64,000 bases of DNA from Methylobacterium sp. J-090 (GCF_022829345.1 NZ_JAKSXV010000017.1:1-64000), one strand, 5' to 3'; positions 53,763 through 63,844 are shown, counted from the first letter of the stretch. Notes: a model not told the origin generated them from the sequence alone. Numbers and translations are program-made.

Positions 53763-55139
53763 ATGCCCCCCTCCCTCACCGGCGAGATCCTCGCCGCGCC
53801 CGCCCGCCTCTCCCGCGAGGCGGTCTACCGCGCCGTGTGGCGCTGGCACTTCTATGCCGGGCTGGTCTGCCTGCCGTTCCTGATCCTGCTCTCGACCACG
53901 GGGGCGCTCTACCTGTTCAAGGACGAGATCAACGCCGCCCTGTTCACCCGGCGCTTCGTCGTGCCCGCCTCGGCCGAGGCGCCCCTGGGGCCGGACCGCC
54001 TCGTCTACGTGGCGAGCCAGGCGGTGCCGGATGCCACCCCCCTCACCTACCTCGACCCGGCCGGCCCGACGGCCCCGGCCGTGGTCACCCTGGCGAAGGA
54101 CGGGGTGAAGACCCTCGTCACCCTCGATCCGCGCACCGGCGATATCCTCGGGCGGGTCGCGGCGGACGGCGAGGTCATGGCGGTGATCCGGCGCCTGCAC
54201 AGCCTGAGCTATTTCGGACGGATCGCGAACGGGATCGTCGAAGTGGTGGCAGGCTTCCTCATCGTGCTCGTCATCACCGGCACCTACCTGTGGTGGCCGC
54301 GTGGACAATCCGGCGGGCAGCCCGGTGGGGTCGTCAGCGTCCGGGGCACGCCCCGCCGGCGGGTGTGGTGGCGCGATCTCCACGCCGTGACGGGCTTTGT
54401 GGCCGGGGGCGGCCTGCTGTTCCTTGCGCTCACGGGCCTGCCCTGGTCCATCGTGTGGGGTCAGCAGCTGCGGGCGCTCTCCAACGCAGCCGGCCTCGGC
54501 CAGCCGAGCGCCCTGTGGGCGCGGGTGCCGGTCTCGACGGTCCCCATGGGCGCGGCGCTCACCACCGCCGGCTGGGCGCTCGAAGAGGCGCCCGTGCCCC
54601 TGTCGCGGGCCGCCCCCACCGCACCCATCGGCCTCGACCGGGCGGCGGCGATCCTTGGCGAGCGCGGCATGCCGGCGGGCTATGAACTCGCCCTGCCCGT
54701 GGGCGAGACCGGCGTCTACGCGGCGGCCGCCTATCCGCGCGACGTCACCCGCCAGCGCATGATCTCGCTGGACCAGTATACCGGACAGGCGCTCGTCGAC
54801 GTGCGGTTCTCCGAGATCGGCATCGTCGGCCGGGCGATCCAGTGGGGCATCGGCCTGCACAAGGGCGAGGTCTTCGGCCGGCTCAACCAGTTCCTGATGC
54901 TCGCCATCTGCCTCGCCGGCCTCCTGCTCAGCGTCACCGCCGGGGTGATGTGGTGGAAGCGCCGGCCCTCGGGGAGTCTGGGCATTCCGCCCTGGCCACG
55001 CGCACCCGGGATCGTCGCCGGCGTGACACTTCTGGTCGTCGGCCTCGGCGTCCTGTTCCCCCTCACGGGGGCGGCGATCCTCGGCATGATCCTCCTCGAT
55101 GGCGCCGGCCGGGCCCTGGCCGGGCGGATCGCGGCCTGA
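53763..55139 (+). CDS. PepSY-associated TM protein (PiuB-like)
   Basis: The 458-residue inner-membrane protein has five spans: FYAGLVCLPFLILLSTTGALY, VVAGFLIVLVITGTYLWWP, FVAGGGLLFLALTGLPWS, FLMLAICLAGLLLSVTAGVM and VAGVTLLVVGLGVLFPLTG. Two periplasmic regions lie between; HSLSYFGRI and GLHKGEVFGRLNQF are the heme-ligand-like His patterns of PepSY/PiuB proteins. Members help siderophore-iron or copper uptake systems, in part as reductases. It sits in a TonB receptor cluster, which supports that role. Confidence 0.85.
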   Translation: MPPSLTGEILAAPARLSREAVYRAVWRWHFYAGLVCLPFLILLSTTGALYLFKDEINAALFTRRFVVPASAEAPLGPDRLVYVASQAVPDATPLTYLDPAGPTAPAVVTLAKDGVKTLVTLDPRTGDILGRVAADGEVMAVIRRLHSLSYFGRIANGIVEVVAGFLIVLVITGTYLWWPRGQSGGQPGGVVSVRGTPRRRVWWRDLHAVTGFVAGGGLLFLALTGLPWSIVWGQQLRALSNAAGLGQPSALWARVPVSTVPMGAALTTAGWALEEAPVPLSRAAPTAPIGLDRAAAILGERGMPAGYELALPVGETGVYAAAAYPRDVTRQRMISLDQYTGQALVDVRFSEIGIVGRAIQWGIGLHKGEVFGRLNQFLMLAICLAGLLLSVTAGVMWWKRRPSGSLGIPPWPRAPGIVAGVTLLVVGLGVLFPLTGAAILGMILLDGAGRALAGRIAA

Positions 55140-55166
55140 GCGCACCCCGCACCGGGCGCGTCGCCC

Positions 55167-55526
55167 GTGTCCTCCCCCCCGATCCGGGCCCGCCTCGGGA
55201 TCGTCCTGGTGATCCTGGCCCTGTGGCTCCAGGCCCTGGCGCCGGGCGCGGCCCTGCGCCTGACCGCGCCCGACCCCCTGGCCCACGCGGTCATCTGCGG
55301 CCATGGCGCGCAAGCCGCCGTCGCGTCGGAGGACGGAATGCCGGGCCCGTGCGCGTCCTGCCCGTTCTGCACCGGCATCGCGACCGCCCCCCTGGTCCCG
55401 GCCGGTCCGCAGGTGGCGCGCGCCGCCCGCTGGCGCGCCGTGGCCTGGGCGCCCCCGCCGCCGCCGCCCCCGCACCGCCGCGCCCGTCCCACCGGCCAGC
55501 CCCGCGCGCCGCCCAATCCGTCCTGA
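55167..55526 (+). CDS. DUF2946-like small exported protein (second copy)
   Basis: From GTG 55167 the frame encodes 119 residues: a short basic start, LGIVLVILALWLQALAPGAAL as signal or anchor, then VICGHGAQAA and GPCASCPFCTGIATAPLVPAG, and a Pro/Arg-rich tail. The CxxCPFC motif in the small mature domain could hold metal or redox centres. It looks like a distant relative of the protein at 53252. It lies between the PepSY and TonB-receptor genes, 27 bases after the former. Confidence 0.7.
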   Translation: MSSPPIRARLGIVLVILALWLQALAPGAALRLTAPDPLAHAVICGHGAQAAVASEDGMPGPCASCPFCTGIATAPLVPAGPQVARAARWRAVAWAPPPPPPPHRRARPTGQPRAPPNPS

Positions 55527-55568
55527 TCCCGTCGCCCCTCCCCCTTCGACCGATCGGACGCGTTTCCC

Positions 55569-57899
55569 ATGTTGCTCTTCTTCCCCACGCGGCGGTGCCT
55601 CGGCCCGCTCCTCGCCCTCCCCGTCGCCTGCCTGAGTTTCGACGCGCGGGCGCAGGACGCGTCGAGCGTCACCCTCGACGAGGTCTCCGTCGTCGGCGAC
55701 GGCACCGGATCACCCGTCGGCCGCACCGGTTTCGGCGTCGCGTCCCTGCCGGGCTCGGCCCCGAGTGTCATCGAGAACCCCGTCGGCCAGATCGTCACCG
55801 CCGTCGGACGCGACGGCGCCATCGCCAACCGGCCGGCGACGAGCATCGGCTCCGTCCTGCTGGACAGCCCCGGCGTCACCGTGCGCCAGGGCAACGGCGC
55901 CCGCGACGTCGTCATCTCCGTGCGCGGCAGCAACGCCCGCTCCACCGGAGTGACCAAGAACATGGTGGTGCTGGAGGACGGCTTCGTCCTGACCCAGCCC
56001 GACGGCGCCTCGCGCTTCGACCTCGTCGATCCGCGCGCCTATTCCCGCATCGACGTGTTCCGGGGGCCGCAATCGGCCCTGTTCGGCAACTACGCCACGG
56101 GCGGGGCCATCGCCTTCCGCACCCGCACGGGCCGGGAGATCTCGGGCGGGCAGGTCCTGGGCTACGAGATCGGCACGGACGCGGGCAGCTTCGGGTATCT
56201 CAGCAACTATTTCACCGTCGGCGGCGCCAGCGGCCCGGTGGAGATCAGCCTGTTCGCGAGCGATGTCCGCGCCAACGGCTACCAGGACCATGCGTCCTAC
56301 GACACCCAGACCATCAACCTGCTGGCGAGCTACACGCCGACCCCCGACAACCGCTTCACCCTGAAGGTGATCAACAACGACCTGCACGCCGACATCCCGG
56401 CGCGGTCCTCGCTCAACCAGTACCGGATCAACCCGTACCAGCGCGGCTGCGCCTCGGCCGCCACGGCGGCGCCCGGCTGCACGGTCTACAATTTCTTCCG
56501 CAACGGCGCCTTCGGCGCCACCGTGCCGGTGACGGCGGCCGAGGTCGGTCTCGAGCGCAAGGACCGGCGCACCATCGTGGCGGCCCGCTGGGAACACGAT
56601 GTCGATGCCGAGACCACGTGGCGCACGCAGGTCGGCTTCGACGAGCGCAACTACAACCAGCCGTTCTTCACCAGTTCGGGGCGCGGCAGCATCCCGTCCT
56701 ACAACGTGATGAGCGACGTCACCCACCGCTCGGAGCTGTTCGGCTTGCCCGCCGTGAGCTACGCGGCGCTCTCCTTCAACGCCCTCGACGCCCACGCCAC
56801 CACCTTCAACCTGCAGCCGCTCGCGGGACCGACCCTCGGCGCCCTCATCGGCGATCAGGTGGCACAGCAATCGAACCTCGGCGGACGGGCGCGCACGGAG
56901 ATCGCCCTGTCGCCGGCCTGGACCGGGGTGATCGGGATCAGCGCCGAGAACACCTGGATCACCGGGCAGAACCGCGCCTACGCCTACTCGGCGGCCGGCC
57001 GCACCACGACGCCGGCCTTCGCCGATCGCAGCTTCCTCAACGTCGCGCCCGAACTCGCCCTGGTCTATCGGCCGAGCACCGAATGGGCGTTCCGGGGCCG
57101 GGCCGCCACGGGCTACACCACCCCGGCGGCCGGCAACCTGTTCGTGACCCCGGCCGGCGTACCGGGCAACAACACCGGGCTCCAGACCCAGGAGAATCTC
57201 GGCTTCGACCTCGGCGCCGACTGGACCCCCTGGGAGGGCCTGCGCGTCAGCCTCACGGGCTTCGCCGAGTTCTTCCGCAACGAGCTCGTGTCGCAGAGCC
57301 CCGGCGCCGGGCTCCTGGCCTACACCTTCAACGCCCCGGCCTCGGAGCATCGCGGCGTCGAGCTCGCCGCCGACTGGGCGTTCGGCTCAGGCTGGCGCGG
57401 CACCCTCGCCTATACCTTCGACGACCAGATCTACACCCGCTACGTCGAGCAGCTGAGCGCCGGGAGCGTCACCGCCCGGTTCGACCGGGCCGGCCGGCTC
57501 ATCCCCGGCGTGCCCGTCCACCAGCTGCTCGCCCGCCTCGGCTACGAGCAGGTCGGCGGCCCGCTCTCGGGCGTCGGCGGCTTCGTCGAGGTGGTGGCGC
57601 AGGACGGGTTCTTCATCGACAACGCCAACACCCTGAAGGCGCCGGGCTACGCCCTGGTCAACGCCAACCTCCACTACGTCACCGACCTGCCCGGCGGCTA
57701 CGCGAAGCGCCTCAACCTCTACGTCGAGGCGCGCAACCTGCTCGACCGGACCTACGTGGCCTCGGCCCAGAACCTCGCCAACGGCCTGAGCGCCACCACC
57801 GGCCTGCCCACGGGGGCGGCGGCCCCGGCCGGCGTCACCGGCTCGATCTACGCCGGCGCCCCCCGCACCCTGGTGGCGGGGATGAAGCTGTCGTTCTGA
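55569..57899 (+). CDS. TonB-dependent outer membrane receptor
   Basis: The 776-residue receptor has a signal peptide (cleaved after FDARAQ), a TonB box (VTLDEVSVVG), plug domain blocks (SVLLDSPGVTVRQGNGARDV, SVRGSNARSTGV, FRGPQSALFGNYATGGAI) and a barrel ending GMKLSF. The size and the neighbouring PepSY and DUF2946 genes suggest a siderophore or metal-chelate receptor. The ligand is unknown. I see no Fur-type site in the short leader. Confidence 0.92.
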   Translation: MLLFFPTRRCLGPLLALPVACLSFDARAQDASSVTLDEVSVVGDGTGSPVGRTGFGVASLPGSAPSVIENPVGQIVTAVGRDGAIANRPATSIGSVLLDSPGVTVRQGNGARDVVISVRGSNARSTGVTKNMVVLEDGFVLTQPDGASRFDLVDPRAYSRIDVFRGPQSALFGNYATGGAIAFRTRTGREISGGQVLGYEIGTDAGSFGYLSNYFTVGGASGPVEISLFASDVRANGYQDHASYDTQTINLLASYTPTPDNRFTLKVINNDLHADIPARSSLNQYRINPYQRGCASAATAAPGCTVYNFFRNGAFGATVPVTAAEVGLERKDRRTIVAARWEHDVDAETTWRTQVGFDERNYNQPFFTSSGRGSIPSYNVMSDVTHRSELFGLPAVSYAALSFNALDAHATTFNLQPLAGPTLGALIGDQVAQQSNLGGRARTEIALSPAWTGVIGISAENTWITGQNRAYAYSAAGRTTTPAFADRSFLNVAPELALVYRPSTEWAFRGRAATGYTTPAAGNLFVTPAGVPGNNTGLQTQENLGFDLGADWTPWEGLRVSLTGFAEFFRNELVSQSPGAGLLAYTFNAPASEHRGVELAADWAFGSGWRGTLAYTFDDQIYTRYVEQLSAGSVTARFDRAGRLIPGVPVHQLLARLGYEQVGGPLSGVGGFVEVVAQDGFFIDNANTLKAPGYALVNANLHYVTDLPGGYAKRLNLYVEARNLLDRTYVASAQNLANGLSATTGLPTGAAAPAGVTGSIYAGAPRTLVAGMKLSF

Positions 57900-58151
57900 C
57901 GCCGCGGCACCCGCGCCGTCGCGGCGGCGCGGGTGCCGGCGCGGGCCCGCTCGCGAGGTCGTGACGGCCGGACGGGTCCGAAGGCCCGGTTGCGCCATCC
58001 CGGCGCACCTCCCCGAACGGATCGCAACGCGGCGTGCGCGCGTTCACCCCCCGAATTCGTATTCATTCCAAACAGCGCGCACCCGGCGGTGAAAACCGGG
58101 ACCTGCGCCACGGCTGTCCGGCCGGTGGGAATGAACGCAGGGGACGCGCGC

Positions 58152-58820
58152 ATGACCGACAAGACCGCCACCGACAGAGTTTCGGGCCCCAGCCGGCGCA
58201 CCGTCATGGAGGGCTGCGCCGCGCTCGCCGCCTTCGGGGTGGCGGGCTTCGGCGTCGACCGGCCGGCCTTCGCCGCGCCGGCACCCGCCCCCGGCGATCC
58301 CGCGCCCCAAACCATGCCGGTGCGCCTCACCATCAACGGGCAGGACCGCGACCTCGTCCTCGACACCCGCACCACCCTCCTCGACGCCCTGCGCGAGCAC
58401 CTCGATCTCAACGGCACCAAGAAGGGGTGCGACCACGGCCAGTGCGGCGCCTGCACGGTGCTGGTCGAGGGGCGCCGCATCAATGCCTGCCTGACGCTGG
58501 CGGCCATGCACGAGGGCGACAGCATCGAGACCATCGAGGGATTGGCGAAGGGCGAGGCGCTGCATCCGCTCCAGGCGGCCTTCCTCGAACACGACGGCTA
58601 CCAGTGCGGCTACTGCACGCCGGGGCAGATCTGCTCGGCCAAGGGCATGCTCGCCGAGGTCGAGGCCGGCTGGCCGAGCCACGCCAGCGCCGATCTCCTG
58701 GCCGCACCGAAGCTCACCGAAATCGAGATCCGCGAGCGCATGAGCGGCAACCTGTGCCGGTGCAGCGCCTACCCGAACATCGTCGCGGCCATCGGCGACG
58801 CCGCCGGCCGCGCCGGTTGA
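58152..58820 (+). CDS. paoA: aldehyde oxidoreductase [2Fe-2S] subunit PaoA-type
   Basis: The 222-residue protein has a Tat signal (SRRTVMEGCAALAAFGVAG). The first [2Fe-2S] cluster is at GCDHGQCGACTVL with NACL. The second [2Fe-2S] domain has CGYCTPGQICSA and CRCSAYPNIV. It is the small subunit of a periplasmic molybdenum aldehyde oxidase like PaoABC. ATG 58131 seven codons upstream is possible. The next subunit gene follows after 114 bases. Confidence 0.92.
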   Translation: MTDKTATDRVSGPSRRTVMEGCAALAAFGVAGFGVDRPAFAAPAPAPGDPAPQTMPVRLTINGQDRDLVLDTRTTLLDALREHLDLNGTKKGCDHGQCGACTVLVEGRRINACLTLAAMHEGDSIETIEGLAKGEALHPLQAAFLEHDGYQCGYCTPGQICSAKGMLAEVEAGWPSHASADLLAAPKLTEIEIRERMSGNLCRCSAYPNIVAAIGDAAGRAG

Positions 58821-58934
58821 GTTAACCATGTTTCACGGGAAACACCGTCCCGGCCCAGCCGTCCGGGCACGCATTCGGGTCCCGGTCATCCGGGTCCTTC
58901 TCCACGGGGCCACACCAGAACGGGCACCACGCCG

Positions 58935-59912
58935 ATGAAAGCCTTCACGTACGCCCGGCCCAAGACCGTCGCGGAAGCGGCCGAGATGGCGGCCGCGCAG
59001 CCGAACACCCGCTTCATCGCCGGCGGCACCAACCTCCTCGATCTGATGAAGCTCCAGGTCGAGACGCCGGCCCACCTCGTCGATGTGAACCGCCTCGGCC
59101 TCGCCGACGTCACCGAGACCGGCGACGGCGGCCTGCGCGTCGGCGCCCTGGTGCGCAATTCCGACCTCGCCGCCCATCCGCGCATCCGCAAGGATTACGC
59201 GGTGCTGTCGCGGGCGCTCCTGGCCGGGGCCTCGGGCCAGCTTCGCAACAAGGCGACGACCGCCGGCAACCTGCTGCAGCGGACCCGCTGCCCGTATTTC
59301 TACGACACCACCCAGGCCTGCAACAAACGGAACCCCGGTTCGGGCTGCGCCGCCATCGGCGGGTTCACCCGCATCCACGCGGTGCTGGGGGCGAGCGACG
59401 CCTGCATCGCCACCAACCCGTCCGACATGGCCGTCGCCCTACGGGCGCTCGACGCCACCGTCAAGACCGTGGACGCCAAGGGCGCGGAGCGCACGATCCC
59501 GCTCGCCGATTTTCACCGCCTGCCCGGCGACACGCCGCAGATCGAGACCGCCCTGAAGCCCGGCGAACTCGTCACCGCCGTGACCCTGGGCAAGCCGGTT
59601 CCCGGCGCGCACCTCTACCGCAAGGTTCGCGACCGGGCGTCCTACGCCTTCGCGATCATCTCCGTGGCGGCGGTGATCGACAAGGGGCCGGACGGCAGGG
59701 TCCGCGCGGCGCGGCTCGCCTTCGGCGGCCTCGCCCACAAGCCGTGGCGGGTCCCGGCGGCCGAGGCGGCCCTCGTCGCCTCGAACGGCGATGCCGACGC
59801 CGCCGCCGACGCGGTTCTGGCGGGGGCCAAGGGCCAGGGCACCAACGACTTCAAGATCCCCCTGACCCGCCGGACCCTGCGCGCCGTCGTCGCCGAAGCG
59901 CTCAGGGCCTGA
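58935..59912 (+). CDS. paoB: aldehyde oxidoreductase FAD subunit PaoB-type
   Basis: The 325-residue subunit has the FAD loop [30 protein letters not shown] and a Cys set ([28 protein letters not shown]) that in PaoB holds an extra [4Fe-4S] cluster not found in xanthine dehydrogenase. The presence of this insert is good support for the Pao type. It lacks its own signal and would be co-exported with PaoA. The large subunit gene follows after 54 bases. Confidence 0.92.
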   Translation: MKAFTYARPKTVAEAAEMAAAQPNTRFIAGGTNLLDLMKLQVETPAHLVDVNRLGLADVTETGDGGLRVGALVRNSDLAAHPRIRKDYAVLSRALLAGASGQLRNKATTAGNLLQRTRCPYFYDTTQACNKRNPGSGCAAIGGFTRIHAVLGASDACIATNPSDMAVALRALDATVKTVDAKGAERTIPLADFHRLPGDTPQIETALKPGELVTAVTLGKPVPGAHLYRKVRDRASYAFAIISVAAVIDKGPDGRVRAARLAFGGLAHKPWRVPAAEAALVASNGDADAAADAVLAGAKGQGTNDFKIPLTRRTLRAVVAEALRA

Positions 59913-59966
59913 GGCCTTTTCGAGCCTGACGCGACGCCACACCCCGAAAGAATCAGGAACCGTCCG

Positions 59967-62195
59967 ATGGACATGAACCAGCCGATCGGCCGCACGCCCC
60001 TCGACGACAAGCCCGACGGCCTGCTGGGCAAGCCCATCGACCGGATCGAGGGCCGTCTCAAGGTCATGGGCGCGGCGCCCTACGCCTACGAGACCCGCGA
60101 ACTGAAGAACCCGGCCTACGGCGCCCTCGTCGAGGCCGGCATCGCCAAGGGCCGCATCCGCAGCCTCGACGTCGCTGCCGCCCGCGCCATGCCGGGCGTC
60201 CTTCACGTGATGACCCACGAGAACGTGCCGCCGCAGGGCGAGAAGAAGGAGCAGGTGTCGCCGGTCCTGGCGGGCCCCGAGATCCGTCACCACGGCCAGC
60301 CCATCGCCTTCGTGGTGGCCGAGACCTTCGAGCAGGCCCGCGCCGCCGCCGCGACGATCAAGGCCGAGTACGCGCAGGAGACGGGCGCCTACGACCTGCG
60401 CGCCGGCATGGCGGACGCAGTGGTGCCGAAGCAGATGCAGAGCCCGCCGGATTCGGCGCTCGGCGATTTCGAGGGCGCCTTCGCCAAGGCCGCCGTGCGG
60501 GTCGATGTCGAGTACACCACGCCGGTCCAGACCCACGCGATGATGGAGCCGCACGCCACCATCGCCTCGTGGGAGGGCGATCACGTCATCCTGTTCACGG
60601 CCAACCAGATGCTAAACCGGGGGCAGGTGTCCCTCGCCTCGGTGTTCGGCCTGCCGCCGGAGAACGTGCGACTCGTCAGCCGCTACATCGGCGGCGGCTT
60701 CGGCGGCAAGCTGCAGCCCCAGGCCGACGCGGTCTTCGCCGCCCTCGGCTCGAAGGCGGTGGGCCGGCCGGTGAAGGTGGCGCTGACCCGCCAGCAGGAA
60801 TTCCACATCACCACCCGGCGCTCGGATACGATCCAGCGCCTGCGCCTCGGGGCCGGACCGGACGGCACGCTCGTCGCCATCGGCCACGAATCCTGGTCGG
60901 ACACCACGCCGGGCGACGGGTTCTACGAGACGTCGGCCAACGCGACGCGCTCCCTCTACGCCGCGCCGAACCGGATGACGAAGCACCGCCTCGCCACCCT
61001 CAACCTGCCGCTCGCCTCGGCCATGCGCGCGCCCGGCGAGGCGGTGGGCATGCTGGCCCTCGAATGCGCCGTGGACGAGCTCGCGGAGCAGCTCAAGATC
61101 GACCCCGTCGAGCTGCGCATCCGCAACGAGCCGACGCAGGACCCCGAGAAGGGCGTGCCGTTCTCCACCCGCCAGCTCGTGCCGTGCCTGCGCGAGGGCG
61201 CCGCCCGCTTCGGCTGGGACAGGCGACGCGCGCCCGGCACCACGCGGGACGGGCAGTGGCTCGTCGGCATGGGCGTCTCGGCCGCCGCCCGCCTCAACCC
61301 GCTGATGCCCTCGTCCGCCGCCATCCGCCTCGAGGGCGACGGCTCCGTCACCGTCCGCATGGCGATGACCGACATCGGCACCGGCACCTACACGATCCTG
61401 ACGCAGATCGCCGGCGAGATGCTCGGCCTCCCCGTGGAGCGGGTCCGCGTCGAACTCGGCGACACGCGCTTCCCCAAGGCCTCCGGTTCGGGCGGTTCGT
61501 TCGGAGCGGGCAGCGCCGGCTCGGCCCTCTACGTCGCCTGCGAGAACCTGCGGGCCAAGATCGTCGCCGCGGCCGAACTCGGGCCGGAAGAGGCGCGCTT
61601 CGAGCAGGGACGCGTCGTCTCGGGCAACCGCTCGGAGAGTCTCGCCGACATCGCCGGGCGAAAAGGCGACATGGAGGCCACGGGCGAGATCAAGCCCGGC
61701 GCGATGACGAAGGCGTTCTCGCAATATTCCTACGGGGCGCACTTCGCCGAAGTGGGGGTCGACGCCGATACGGGCGAGGTCCGCCTGCGGCGGATGCTCG
61801 GGGTGTTCACCGGCGGGCGCATCCTCAACCAGAAGACGGCGCGCTCGCAGGCCATCGGCGGCATGGTCTTCGGCGTCGGCGCGGCCCTGATGGAGGAGGT
61901 GGTGATCGACCCGCGCACGGGCCACTTCGTCAACCACGATCTCGCTGAGTACCACGTGCCGGCGCATGCCGACATTCCGGCCGTCGAGGCTTTGTTCCTG
62001 CCCGAACTCGACGACAAGGCCAATCCTCTGAAAAGCAAGGGTCTCGGCGAGCTCGGCATCTGCGGCGCCGGGGCGGCCCTGGCCAACGCCGTCTACAATG
62101 CCACCGGCGTGCGGATCCGCGACTATCCGCTCACCCTCGACAAGGTGCTGCGCGGCCTGGAGGCCCAGGATCGCGCCCCGGCGCGCCCGACCTGA
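59967..62195 (+). CDS. paoC: aldehyde oxidoreductase molybdopterin subunit PaoC-type
   Basis: The 742-residue catalytic subunit has the molybdenum cofactor loops YIGGGFGGKLQPQAD, LASAMRAPGEAVGM, SGSGGSFGAGSAGSALY and, near the end, KGLGELGICGAGAA, whose Glu is the catalytic base. With PaoA and PaoB it would oxidise aldehydes, often aromatic, in the periplasm. No paoD/XdhC-type cofactor-loading gene follows in the window; after paoC come a palindromic repeat and pilin genes. Confidence 0.93.
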   Translation: MDMNQPIGRTPLDDKPDGLLGKPIDRIEGRLKVMGAAPYAYETRELKNPAYGALVEAGIAKGRIRSLDVAAARAMPGVLHVMTHENVPPQGEKKEQVSPVLAGPEIRHHGQPIAFVVAETFEQARAAAATIKAEYAQETGAYDLRAGMADAVVPKQMQSPPDSALGDFEGAFAKAAVRVDVEYTTPVQTHAMMEPHATIASWEGDHVILFTANQMLNRGQVSLASVFGLPPENVRLVSRYIGGGFGGKLQPQADAVFAALGSKAVGRPVKVALTRQQEFHITTRRSDTIQRLRLGAGPDGTLVAIGHESWSDTTPGDGFYETSANATRSLYAAPNRMTKHRLATLNLPLASAMRAPGEAVGMLALECAVDELAEQLKIDPVELRIRNEPTQDPEKGVPFSTRQLVPCLREGAARFGWDRRRAPGTTRDGQWLVGMGVSAAARLNPLMPSSAAIRLEGDGSVTVRMAMTDIGTGTYTILTQIAGEMLGLPVERVRVELGDTRFPKASGSGGSFGAGSAGSALYVACENLRAKIVAAAELGPEEARFEQGRVVSGNRSESLADIAGRKGDMEATGEIKPGAMTKAFSQYSYGAHFAEVGVDADTGEVRLRRMLGVFTGGRILNQKTARSQAIGGMVFGVGAALMEEVVIDPRTGHFVNHDLAEYHVPAHADIPAVEALFLPELDDKANPLKSKGLGELGICGAGAALANAVYNATGVRIRDYPLTLDKVLRGLEAQDRAPARPT

Positions 62196-62260
62196 CGCAA
62201 CGGCACCGGATCTTCCAAAGACGTCGTCGTCGATCGCCGCACGACGTCCGTGGCCCTAGA

Positions 62261-62364
62261 GCATTTTCCGCCGAAGTGGTTGCCGGTTCGGCGCAAGAAA
62301 ATGCGATACACAACAAAGGGCTGGAGCGTTTTCTGCGATCCAAGGATCACAGAAAACGCTCCAG
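62261..62364. repeat. double-palindrome intergenic repeat element
   Basis: Two palindromes lie in tandem. In the first (62261-62304), gcattttc and gaaaatgc flank cgccgaa/ttcggcg around a short loop. In the second (62321-62364), ctggagcgttttctg and its exact complement form a 15-base stem. The sequence resembles the dispersed gcattttc...gagcgttttc repeats found in many Hyphomicrobiales genomes. It fills part of the 353-base space between paoC and the pilin genes, which holds no gene otherwise, and may end the paoC transcript. Confidence 0.8.
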
Positions 62365-62548
62365 CGGCACGCGACGACGACTTGGTCCGGCGGAGTCTTT
62401 CGCGGCACGCCGCCGGAGCTCCGGCGCGGGCGGGCCATCTTGCGCGATGCTGCACAGCAAGCCCGCCACGCAACAGGTTTGAAAGGAGGATGCGGCAGGA
62501 GTGGAGCGCGCGCTCGATCGCGGCTCCTCCGACAAGGCTCGACGCCCC

Positions 62549-63139
62549 ATGGATCCCTCGCCCCCGCCCCCCCGCCGGGCGCTCACACCCGGTGCGCTCG
62601 TCGCCCGGTTCCGGCGCGCGCGCGAGGGCGCGACGGTGGTGGAATTCGCCATCCTGGCGTTCCCGTTCCTGGCGCTGATCACCGGCATCATCGACATGTC
62701 GATGCTGTTCTGGGCGAGCCAGACCCTGGACGACGCCCTCGCGGACGCTTCGCGCACGATCCAGACGGGGCAATTCCAGAGCGTGAATTCCGGCGTCGCC
62801 GATCCCGCGCTGGTCCTGGAGAACCTGCGCAAGCAGCTCTGCCAAGTGAACGGCGCCGAACGCTGGACCCTGTTCAAGTGCACGGAGGTGAAGCTGGACG
62901 TGCGGGTCTTCGCCTCCATGGCGACGGGCGCGACCGCCAGCCCCATCGATCCGTCCACCAGGGACTGGTCGACGGGGTTCGGCACGAACTACGCCAACGC
63001 CCAGGCGAGCACCATCGTGGTGATCCAGGCGGCGGTGAAGTACCCGAGCCTCACCCTCATGTTCCCCATGACGCCGGCCTTCGGGGACGGATCGCGCCTG
63101 CTGCAATCCGTCCAGGTCTTTCGCACCGAGCCGTTCTGA
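62549..63139 (+). CDS. TadE-like pilus assembly protein
   Basis: The 196-residue protein has a Pro/Arg-rich start and the TadE pseudopilin motif REGATVVEFAILAFPFLALI (prepilin-like cut site before the hydrophobic helix, Glu at +5), then a periplasmic part with two Cys (KQLCQVNG, FKCTEV). It belongs to the Tad/Flp pilus family. Starts at GTG 62501 or ATG 62549 are possible; the latter keeps the motif near the N-terminus. It leads a plus-strand pair. Confidence 0.85.
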   Translation: MDPSPPPPRRALTPGALVARFRRAREGATVVEFAILAFPFLALITGIIDMSMLFWASQTLDDALADASRTIQTGQFQSVNSGVADPALVLENLRKQLCQVNGAERWTLFKCTEVKLDVRVFASMATGATASPIDPSTRDWSTGFGTNYANAQASTIVVIQAAVKYPSLTLMFPMTPAFGDGSRLLQSVQVFRTEPF

Positions 63140-63181
63140 ACCGTGGAGTCCCGCGTGACCCGCTTATCCCCGGAGGCTTCC

Positions 63182-63844
63182 ATGACCGCGCCGGTCTCCG
63201 TCGCGCCGGCCCGGCCGGGCGTCCTCGGCCGTTTCCGGCGCGCCCAGGGCGGCGTCGCGGCGATCGAGTTCGCCCTCGTCGCGCCGGTGCTGCTGCTCAT
63301 GTATGTCGGCGGTGCCGAACTCGCCCGGGCCACGATGGCCCAGCGGCGCACCAGCCTGCTCGCCCGGACCGTGGCCGACCTCACCGCCCTGGGCGACACA
63401 ACCTCGCCCATGGCGCGGGCCACCATGGACGACATCCTGGCGGCGTCCCGGCTCGTCTACAGCCCGTTCGATGCGACGCAGGCGGTGATCCGGGTCGCGG
63501 CCATCGGCATCTACATGCAGGGGTCGACCCGCACGGTCCGAATCTGCTCCAGCGACGGATCTCCGAGCACCGCCAAGTGGCCCGTCGGTCTCGCGCCAAC
63601 AAGCCTGACGATTCCGGCCAACTACAATCGCCACGGCATGCGCCTCGTCGTCGCCCAGGTCACGATGCCCTACACGCCGGTCCTCGGCGCCGCCTACGCC
63701 ACCCTCACCCGCGCCAGCACGGGCGCGTTCCCCCTGGCCGATACGGTGATCTGGCCGACCCGCCAGGGCAAGGCCGTCACCAGCGGCGCCGACGACGAGG
63801 TCATCCTGCCGGCGGGCGTCGCCTGCCCGGCGACGTCGGGTTGA
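63182..63844 (+). CDS. TadE/TadF-like pilus assembly protein
   Basis: The 220-residue protein has RAQGGVAAIEFALVAPVLLL, a pseudopilin motif like that of the preceding gene, and a large periplasmic domain with VRICSSDGS and VACPATSG holding two Cys. ATG 63182 is favoured because ggagg at 63172-63176 lies just ahead; GTG 63143 is possible. It follows the first tad gene closely, as in tad loci where two or three such proteins are encoded in a row. Confidence 0.85.
   Translation: MTAPVSVAPARPGVLGRFRRAQGGVAAIEFALVAPVLLLMYVGGAELARATMAQRRTSLLARTVADLTALGDTTSPMARATMDDILAASRLVYSPFDATQAVIRVAAIGIYMQGSTRTVRICSSDGSPSTAKWPVGLAPTSLTIPANYNRHGMRLVVAQVTMPYTPVLGAAYATLTRASTGAFPLADTVIWPTRQGKAVTSGADDEVILPAGVACPATSG

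Noticed and set aside
54842..57964. A 1040-codon open frame on the plus strand
   Set aside because: It overlaps the PepSY and TonB-receptor genes in another frame; its translation is Arg/Pro-rich with no recognisable domain.
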